Assembly (NCBI GenBank): GCA_017882055.1
Contig: JADGQE010000228.1
Location: 1-6,708, forward strand
Direction: 5' to 3'
DNA: 6,708 bases
From: Thermoflexales bacterium
Lineage (GTDB): Bacteria > Chloroflexota > Anaerolineae > Fen-1058
Every line of letters starts with the position of its first letter. Positions within the stretch are counted from its first letter, which is position 1. This document shows, piece after piece, positions 1-5,679 of the stretch. A model generated the notes under the pieces. That model was not told where the DNA came from. It made no database searches and saw only the letters and a list, made by a program, of their open reading frames with translations. Made by a program: the position numbers and the translations under genes.

Positions 1-2
1 TA

Positions 3-1814
3 CCTAAACCCAGTCCGGTTAGTCTGTTCGCCAAGATCGTCCTCATCCTTGGCGTAGTAGCGGTGGCCGGCGTGGCCGCCTTCGTGCTGATCAATCGCGC
101 CGCTTCACCGACCGGCGATCCCACGGCCAACGTGATGCCGGCTAACACGCTGATGTTCTTCTCGATGACGACACACCCCGACAAACAGCCCAACTTCAAC
201 GTTGTGGCCGATGCGTGGAAAGGCTCCAAAGAAGCCAATCAGATCCAAAGCGGCCTGGTGCTGGCCGTGGCCTCAGCCGGGTTCAATTGGGATGAAGACA
301 TCGTGCCGTGGCTGGGCGAGCGTGTGGGTGTCGGCATCGTCGATCTGGGCGGCACGGATCAATCGGCGCCCGTCACCGACACCAGGACGCTGCCAGCTTA
401 TCGAGCGCCGTTCTTCCTCGTCGCCGCACAGACCCGCGACCACGCTAAGTCCGATGCGTTCCTGGCGGCGCTTGCCAGGCGAATCATAGGTAAGAGCACG
501 TCGATGAAGATTCAGAATGACACTTACCGTGGGATTCCATTTGCTTATCTAGGCGGCACAGACGTGATGAGCAGCCTGCCAGCCTGGGCCACGGTCAACG
601 ATCTGGTCGTCGTAACCATCGGGCCGGATAACCTGAAGAAAGCGATCGATGCCGCGCTCGACGGCAAGAACCTGACCAGCAGCGATAACTTCAAGGCGAC
701 GATGGCGGCGCTGCCCGGCCCGAACGTCGGCGCGGTGTACATGGATTACAACCGCTACATGGATACGCTGCTTCAGATGGGCAAATCCATGTCGAGCATC
801 TATGGCAACATCTACAGCAACCTCGACCCGCAGAAGGCCGACGAGTTCAAGAAACAGCAAGCAGAAGCGCAGCGCAAACAAGAAGCGCAGATGAGCCAGC
901 TGCGCGGCATGATGCAAGCTTTCGGCGGCGTGGGCGGCACACTGACGTATGAACCGAACGGCCTGCGCTTCGATGCGGTCTTGCAATTCGATCAGGCCAG
1001 GCTGCCCGAAGCCTGGCGCGCCATCTATGCAGCCAACCAGGCTGTGCCAGCCAACAAAGTTTTCGATTCGATCCCGGCGGCGGCTATGCTGGCCTTCAAC
1101 GGCAACAATCCGGCCAGCAGCTTCAAGCTGTTGCTCGATCCCAATATGTTGTCCGCCATGTTTAGCAGCCTGCCCAACTTCAACAGCCAGGCTGTGACCG
1201 ATAAGATCGCGCAGTTCCAGAAACTTGCCGGGGTTGATCTCAAAGCCGATCTATTCGATCTATTCAACGGCGAATACGCTCTTACAGTGCTGCCCAAAAC
1301 CAATGTAGACCATCAGCTGCCGTTTGAAGTCGCAGCCATGCTCGACGCCAGCGATGCCACTCACGCCTCCGCCAGCCTCGATAAGATCGTGACGGCGCTC
1401 ATCTCGCTGAGCGGTCAGAGCGGCCTGCAAATGCAGCCGATGAACCGCGCGCCGTATACTGCCTTGCTCGATAAGCAGGGCAATATCGTGCTGGCTTATG
1501 GTGTGGTCAACAACCGATTGGTGATCGGCTCGAACCCGGACACGCTCGACGCGATCGGCAAAGCCAACGCGGCGCCATTGTCCGCCGACACCGCCTTCAA
1601 AGCGGCCATAAGCGATCTGCCGTCGAATCGATTGCAGACCGGCTACATCACGCTGAAGCCGCTGTGGGATTGGATTGGAACGCGCGCCGATGCTTCTGTA
1701 AGCGGCGTCCTCAATTATCTGCGCCCGATCAAGTGGATCACCATCGGCAGCGAGCTACCGGCCAACGGCCTCATGCGCGGCTCGCTGCACATCGGACTGG
1801 AAGCGGCGAAGTAA
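3..1814 (+). CDS. DUF3352-like membrane-anchored protein, 5'-truncated by window edge
   Basis: The frame is open to the left edge, so the true start is outside; 604 codons including TAA are visible. A GTG at 63 is not the start, because it lies inside a transmembrane helix. Visible residues 9-30 form one hydrophobic helix (FAKIVLILGVV, then AFVLI) after a short lysine-containing segment, giving a cytoplasmic N-terminus and an exported C-terminal region of about 570 residues. That region has features I associate with DUF3352: an opening MPANTLMFFSM strand, then DEDIVPWLGERVGVGI. The second half repeats these elements (IPAAAMLAFNG; LKADLFDLFNGEYALTVL), indicating internal duplication. A K/Q/E-rich, probably helical stretch at visible residues about 275-300 separates the halves. 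There is no cysteine, no catalytic motif and no lipobox. The biochemical role is unknown; a cell-envelope role is inferred from topology only. It converges on radA. Family call is fairly confident, function is not. Confidence 0.82.
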   Translation, partial: PKPSPVSLFAKIVLILGVVAVAGVAAFVLINRAASPTGDPTANVMPANTLMFFSMTTHPDKQPNFNVVADAWKGSKEANQIQSGLVLAVASAGFNWDEDIVPWLGERVGVGIVDLGGTDQSAPVTDTRTLPAYRAPFFLVAAQTRDHAKSDAFLAALARRIIGKSTSMKIQNDTYRGIPFAYLGGTDVMSSLPAWATVNDLVVVTIGPDNLKKAIDAALDGKNLTSSDNFKATMAALPGPNVGAVYMDYNRYMDTLLQMGKSMSSIYGNIYSNLDPQKADEFKKQQAEAQRKQEAQMSQLRGMMQAFGGVGGTLTYEPNGLRFDAVLQFDQARLPEAWRAIYAANQAVPANKVFDSIPAAAMLAFNGNNPASSFKLLLDPNMLSAMFSSLPNFNSQAVTDKIAQFQKLAGVDLKADLFDLFNGEYALTVLPKTNVDHQLPFEVAAMLDASDATHASASLDKIVTALISLSGQSGLQMQPMNRAPYTALLDKQGNIVLAYGVVNNRLVIGSNPDTLDAIGKANAAPLSADTAFKAAISDLPSNRLQTGYITLKPLWDWIGTRADASVSGVLNYLRPIKWITIGSELPANGLMRGSLHIGLEAAK

Positions 1815-1815
1815 A

Positions 1816-1962
1816 TTTAGTGAGATAGTGTAGTAGTGCGGTAGTTGATACACAAAAGAACTGGTCGATTGGGTATTCGTCTCCAATTGACCAGTTCCTC
1901 TTTTGCCAACTAGCTCACTACACAACTATCGTACTACTAAACTACCGCACTCCTCAACTACT
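1816..1962. repeat. Low-complexity inverted array of TAGT-type units around the terminator
   Basis: Outside the hairpin, the left arm (1818-1848) is built of TAGTGAG, GTGTAG, AGTAGT, AGTGCGGTAGTT and TAGTTGA units. The right arm (1907-1962) carries the reverse complements of the same units. Exact pairs include the 12-mer 1835-1846 with 1940-1951, TAGTGAG 1818-1824 with CTCACTA 1914-1920, GTGTAG 1828-1833 with CTACAC 1918-1923, and TAGTTG 1842-1847 with CAACTA 1907-1912. The last pair is centred on the terminator hairpin and could extend it; the others are offset, so this is not one clean palindrome. No transposase or clear target-site duplication is visible. The right arm runs into the last codons and stop of radA. 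It could be a MITE-like or REP-like element, or locally expanded sequence. Confidence 0.6.
1853..1905. terminator. Bidirectional intrinsic terminator between convergent genes
   Basis: A 15-bp stem is formed by 1858-1872 and 1883-1897 around a 10-base loop. An outer 5-bp CAAAA/TTTTG stem (1853-1857 with 1901-1905) is separated from it by a 3-base bulge. On the plus strand the stem is followed by CTCTTTTG; on the minus strand it is followed by TTTTGTG, so both converging transcripts meet a hairpin plus a short U-run. The single non-Watson-Crick position (1867/1888) is a G-U pair in plus-strand RNA but an A-C mismatch in minus-strand RNA, so the structure is slightly better for the upstream plus-strand gene. 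The U-runs are only four long, so efficiency is uncertain. Confidence 0.72.
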
Positions 1963-3327
1963 TTTCATCAGCGCAATCGCCAACGCTTCACCCACACTCC
2001 GCGCCATCACGATTTCGATCTTGTCTGAAGGCGCGTCTTGCAGCCGATACGTCCTGGGAACCAACGCGCGCCTGAAGCCCAACTTCGCGGCTTCGTTCAA
2101 ACGCGCCGGCAGCTGACCCACCGTCCGCAGTTCACCGCTCAAGCCCACTTCGCCGATCATCACCAGATCGGCGGCCACCGGCAGATCGCGCATCGACGAA
2201 GCGATCGAACAAGCCGTGGCTAAATCCGCCGCCGGTTCGCCGATATGCAGTCCGCCGATCACATTCGCAAAAATATCCTGATCGCCCAACTTCAAACCGA
2301 CGCGCTTGCTCAACACCGCTGAGATCAACAGCAGCCGATTGATGTCAAGGCCGTTGGCCGTGCGGCGCGGCAAGCCAAACGCGCTGGTGCTGCACAACGC
2401 TTGCACTTCCACCAGCAGCGGACGCGTACCTTCCATCGTGACTGCAATCGACGAGCCTGAGGCGGTGGGCAGGCGCTCGGCCAGGAACGCCTCGCTGGGA
2501 TTCGCCACTTCGACCATGCCGTTGCCGCGCATCTCAAACACGCCGACTTCGTCGGTCGCGCCAAAACGATTCTTCGTCGAGCGCAGCAAGCGATACGAAT
2601 GGAAACGATCGCCTTCGAGATACAACACCGTATCGACGATGTGCTCCAGCACCTTCGGCCCGGCGATCGAGCCTGACTTGGTGACGTGGCCGACCAGGAA
2701 GATGCTCGCACCCGTCGACTTGGCTAAACTTTGCAGCCGCGCCGCGCATTCGCGCACTTGCGAAATCGATCCGGCCGCCGAGGTCAGATCATCGACCTGC
2801 ATGGTCTGGATTGAATCGATGATGGCCAAACGGGGTTTGAGATTCTCGATGTGGATCAACACTTCGTCGAGATCCGTTTCGGTCAGCAAGTAAAGTTGAT
2901 CGCCGCCCGTGCCCAGCCGTTCGGCCCGCATCTTGATCTGCTGCGCGCTCTCTTCGCCCGACACGTAGAGCACCGGCCCGTGCGTGTCGGCGATCTGCGT
3001 GGCGACCTGCATCAGCAGCGTCGATTTGCCGATGCCCGGATCGCCGCTGACCAGCACCAGGCAGCCCGGTACGATGCCCCCGCCCAACACGCGGCTGAAT
3101 TCCTGCATCGCCATCGGGATGCGATCCAGTCGATCGGTTTTGACATCGCTTAAGCGCGTCGGCACGGCTCGCGGCCCACCGAAGGCCGTGCGATCTTTTT
3201 TGCTGGCTTGCGGTTCAATCACTTCGACAAACGTGTTCCACTCATTGCAATCGGGGCAGCGGCCCATCCATTTGAGCTGCACCGATCCGCACTGCTGGCA
3301 CACAAATTGAGTACGAGTCTTAGCCAT
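1954..3327 (-). CDS. radA: DNA repair protein RadA (Sms), complete
   Basis: A RecA-like ATPase that promotes branch migration and processing of recombination intermediates in the cytoplasm. At 457 aa it matches the usual RadA length. An N-terminal zinc finger has C10-x2-C13 and C24-x2-C27. The ATPase core has Walker A GDPGIGKST (95-103), a Walker B-type strand LAIIDS ending near D171-S172, and the RadA-specific KNRFG motif (252-256). A Lon-protease-like C-terminal domain (about 285-457) carries GEVGLSGELR (392-401). ATG at 3327 gives the canonical MAK start before the zinc finger and is the first usual start after an in-frame TGA upstream. No Shine-Dalgarno sequence precedes it; the bases just upstream are A-rich and derive from a GATTTTG tandem repeat. 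The last codons and stop (AGT AGT TGA) coincide with repeat sequence of the downstream spacer. No clear promoter of its own is visible. Confidence 0.97.
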   Translation of the reverse strand: MAKTRTQFVCQQCGSVQLKWMGRCPDCNEWNTFVEVIEPQASKKDRTAFGGPRAVPTRLSDVKTDRLDRIPMAMQEFSRVLGGGIVPGCLVLVSGDPGIGKSTLLMQVATQIADTHGPVLYVSGEESAQQIKMRAERLGTGGDQLYLLTETDLDEVLIHIENLKPRLAIIDSIQTMQVDDLTSAAGSISQVRECAARLQSLAKSTGASIFLVGHVTKSGSIAGPKVLEHIVDTVLYLEGDRFHSYRLLRSTKNRFGATDEVGVFEMRGNGMVEVANPSEAFLAERLPTASGSSIAVTMEGTRPLLVEVQALCSTSAFGLPRRTANGLDINRLLLISAVLSKRVGLKLGDQDIFANVIGGLHIGEPAADLATACSIASSMRDLPVAADLVMIGEVGLSGELRTVGQLPARLNEAAKLGFRRALVPRTYRLQDAPSDKIEIVMARSVGEALAIALMKSS

Positions 3328-3331
3328 TTGA

Positions 3332-3359
3332 GATTTTGGATTTTGGATTTTGGATTTTG
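3332..3359. repeat. Four perfect tandem GATTTTG heptamers at the radA start
   Basis: Four uninterrupted copies of GATTTTG (CAAAATC on the minus strand), followed by degenerate copies GAGATTGAATTG to about 3372. The first copy lies four bases upstream of the radA ATG, so the array occupies the place of the ribosome binding site and part of any promoter. The 7-base period is not a multiple of three, and the array is non-coding. Confidence 0.85.
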
Positions 3360-3383
3360 GAGATTGAATTGAAAAACATCCGG

Positions 3384-3407
3384 CCTGTCACCTTGTCTAC
3401 TTGTTTC
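3384..3407. repeat. Imperfect 8-base tandem repeat downstream of the kinase gene
   Basis: Three degenerate octamers are seen on the plus strand: CCTGTCAC, CTTGTCTA, CTTGTTTC. They begin a few bases beyond the kinase stop codon and, with the GATTTTG array, fill most of the 85-base spacer 3328-3412. No convincing intrinsic terminator or sigma-70 promoter is seen in that spacer. Confidence 0.55.
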
Positions 3408-3412
3408 CTGGC

Positions 3413-5662
3413 CTAATTCTTGAGCGGCAGTTCAACGCGGAAGGTACTGCCGCGATCCAGGTCGCTATCCACGGAGATATGGCCGCCGTGCTGCTCGATG
3501 ACGGCCTTGACCAGGCTCAAGCCCAGGCCGGTACCTTCGATATGTTCCGTGCCCGGAGCTTTGGCCCGGTAGAAACGCTTGAACAAATTCGGCTGCGATT
3601 CCCTCGGGATCCCATAGCCGTTATCCTGTACTTCGCAGATGAGATGCCGGCCGTTGCAATTCAGCCGCACCCAAATGTGACCCTCGTCCGGCGTGTATTT
3701 GATGGCGTTGCCGACGAGGTTGCTGAACGCCTGCTTCAGCCGCACCGGATCACCGGCGATCACGGGTAATCCGGGCCCAATCTCAAGCTCGAGCGTCTGG
3801 CCTTTGGCCGTCGCCTGCTCGTAAAAGTCCGTCGTAATCTGCTCGAGCAGCGTGTCCGATTGGATATCAACCCGCACGCGATCGGCTCCAGATTCGACCT
3901 GTTCCACGCTCAACAGATCCGTCACGAGGTTGAATATGCGCTCCAGCGCATGCCGCAAGCCGCCCAGCAGTTTCTCACGCATGAGTGTCAGCGGCAAAAG
4001 ATTCTCTTCCAACAAATCGAGGTAACCCGCAGCGACGCCGAGCGGGTTGCGCAAATCATGCGAGGCCATTTGAACCATCTGAGTTTTGAGTTGATCCAGC
4101 TGTTTCAAATCGGAGATGTCCTGCATACCCACCACTTGCCCCAACAAGACACCGGCCTCGTCTCTGACCGAGGTGAGGCTGACGCGATAATAAGTGGAGC
4201 CACTCAGGGTCACTTCAAACGTGGGCCGCGCTTCCTCAGAGGGATATTTCAGCGCGTCGTGATAGGCTTCCAGCACAGGCGGCAAATTGATGATCTGATC
4301 CATCGGTTGTCCGATCGCCGCGTCAGCCTGCACGCCGAAGATGCGCTCGGCGGCCGGATTGATCAATTGCACGACGCCCACCGGATCGATCAAGATGACG
4401 GCATCGGCGGTGTTGTGCAGAATCGCCGCGATGCGCCGCCGCTCGCGTTCGGCAATGGTATACAGGCGGGCATTCTCGGCCGCGATCGTGACCTGGTCGG
4501 TCAACGTCTTCAACGCCGCGACATCTTCATCGCTGAAACCGTCGAGCGCCAGGCTTTCAAACGCCATAATGCCAATGACTCTTTGTCCGATCCGCATCGG
4601 CGTCAGCAGTGACGACATCACGCGGCCCTGGGTCGCCGGAATGTAAGCTGGCTCAGTTCGCACATCGCGCGCCAAATGGAGTTCGCCGGTTTTATATACC
4701 TGCGCCGACAAACCTTCAGTCAGTTTCTGATGATGCCCAATTTGATTAGAAACTGCCAGCGGGCCGGCCGTGGAGCGGACGACGAAGTCGCCGGCGGCTT
4801 CATCGACCCATAACACGGCCACGTAAGGCAAACCAAAGCGGACCTGCGCCGCATTGACGATCATGGTCAGCATCGCATCCAGATCCACATTGGCCAGCAG
4901 CTTGCGATTGACCTCGCCGATTGCTTCCAGATCGCGCGCGCGGCGCCGAATTTCGGCGAAAGAACGCGCGTTATCCAGCGCTGCGCCGATCTGGTTGGCG
5001 ACGGCGGCCAGGAAAGTCTTCTGCTCCGGCAGCAAATGCTGATCCTGCCGCAAAATGATCATCATCAAGCCAACGGGCCGCATCTCCGACAAAATCAGCA
5101 CACTCGTCAACCAGCGATAACCGGCCTGCCGTACCGCGACCAATTCCCGCATGTCCTTTTCGAGATCGATCGTGCTCAACTGCTGGCCGGAGGTGCGCGG
5201 CAGCAACAGCGGCAGCCATTGCTCCACTTGAATCTGTTGCACGACTTCCGATAGAATCGCCGGCACGCCCGAAGTGCTCGCGCGCAAGATCAGATGATCG
5301 CGTTCAAATAGATACAGACTGCCGCCATCCAGTTCCAGTGCTTCGCTGCTCAATTCCAACGAGCGAACCAAAGCCTGATCCAGATTGAGCGAGCGCGTGA
5401 GGTTGATCATGATCTGGTTCAGCACATCAACATAGCGTTGCTGCGTCGCAAGTCGATCGCGCTGGCGTCCAACGATATAGCCTAACAGGCCCAGCGCGAT
5501 CGGCGTAGTCGCGAGGAACAGTTCTTCCCGACCAAAGTCTAACGAAGATAAATCGAGTACAACGCCGCGATCTAACGCGTCCAGCATGGCGTGAACGAGA
5601 AAGAAAACTATCGCGAGGAGAATAGCAATGAGGGCATATCTTCTGGCAAACGAGTGACGCAT
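3413..5662 (-). CDS. Membrane-bound sensor histidine kinase, TM-TM-GAF-GAF-PAS-HisKA-HATPase_c
   Basis: Autophosphorylating sensor of a two-component system, 749 aa from the ATG. Two transmembrane helices (about 10-27 and 49-65) flank a loop of only about 20 residues, so sensing is probably cytoplasmic or within the membrane. Then come GAF1 (about 89-233), GAF2 (about 255-401) and PAS (about 407-520) joined by helical linkers. The kinase core has the H-box SHDLRNPLG with phospho-acceptor H535, N-box NLVGNAIKYT (N652), G1 box DNGYGI (680-685), F-box FKRFYRAK (694-701) and G2 box GTGLGLSL (710-717); all are intact, so it should be active. I chose ATG at 5662 because GGAGG sits 6 bases upstream. 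An in-frame GTG at 5683 would add seven residues and overlap the upstream stop by four bases. There are no cysteines in the GAF or PAS regions, so no Cys-linked bilin. The ligand is unknown and no response regulator is adjacent in this window. Confidence 0.93.
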   Translation of the reverse strand: MRHSFARRYALIAILLAIVFFLVHAMLDALDRGVVLDLSSLDFGREELFLATTPIALGLLGYIVGRQRDRLATQQRYVDVLNQIMINLTRSLNLDQALVRSLELSSEALELDGGSLYLFERDHLILRASTSGVPAILSEVVQQIQVEQWLPLLLPRTSGQQLSTIDLEKDMRELVAVRQAGYRWLTSVLILSEMRPVGLMMIILRQDQHLLPEQKTFLAAVANQIGAALDNARSFAEIRRRARDLEAIGEVNRKLLANVDLDAMLTMIVNAAQVRFGLPYVAVLWVDEAAGDFVVRSTAGPLAVSNQIGHHQKLTEGLSAQVYKTGELHLARDVRTEPAYIPATQGRVMSSLLTPMRIGQRVIGIMAFESLALDGFSDEDVAALKTLTDQVTIAAENARLYTIAERERRRIAAILHNTADAVILIDPVGVVQLINPAAERIFGVQADAAIGQPMDQIINLPPVLEAYHDALKYPSEEARPTFEVTLSGSTYYRVSLTSVRDEAGVLLGQVVGMQDISDLKQLDQLKTQMVQMASHDLRNPLGVAAGYLDLLEENLLPLTLMREKLLGGLRHALERIFNLVTDLLSVEQVESGADRVRVDIQSDTLLEQITTDFYEQATAKGQTLELEIGPGLPVIAGDPVRLKQAFSNLVGNAIKYTPDEGHIWVRLNCNGRHLICEVQDNGYGIPRESQPNLFKRFYRAKAPGTEHIEGTGLGLSLVKAVIEQHGGHISVDSDLDRGSTFRVELPLKN

Positions 5663-5668
5663 CCGGCG

Positions 5669-5673
5669 CCTCC
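5669..5673 (-). promoter_or_regulatory. Shine-Dalgarno GGAGG for the histidine kinase
   Basis: The minus strand reads GGAGG, then six bases, then ATG at 5662. It lies in the 17-base gap after the methyltransferase stop, which supports ATG rather than GTG at 5683 as the kinase start and is compatible with translational coupling. The GTG has only a weak AGG-type match upstream. Confidence 0.75.
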
Positions 5674-5679
5674 GAACAC

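Noticed and set aside
549..986. 145-codon minus-strand open frame inside the DUF3352-like gene
   Set aside because: Its translation is rich in A, H, R and V typical of antisense reading; no ribosome site or family signal.
63..1814. GTG at 63 as the true start of the first gene
   Set aside because: The frame is open through to the window edge, and the twenty upstream codons encode a basic segment and the first half of the membrane helix.
2306..2893. 195-codon plus-strand open frame opposite radA
   Set aside because: It lies entirely opposite the conserved RadA ATPase and Lon-like regions and has no family resemblance.
3332..3407. CRISPR-like array in the radA upstream spacer
   Set aside because: The units are 7 and 8 bases, directly abutting, with no spacers and no cas genes nearby.
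3371..3412. Intrinsic terminator after the kinase gene (GGCC repeats followed by a T-run on the minus strand)
   Set aside because: The only pairing I find is a 4-bp GGCC/GGCC stem with a long loop and mismatched flanks, too weak to call.
3860..4612. 250-codon plus-strand open frame opposite the histidine kinase
   Set aside because: It is antisense to conserved PAS and HisKA coding sequence; its translation is rich in H, Q, R and D without recognisable motifs, as expected for a shadow frame.
3413..5662. Phytochrome-type photosensor
   Set aside because: Neither GAF domain contains a cysteine, and no bilin-pocket signature is recognisable.
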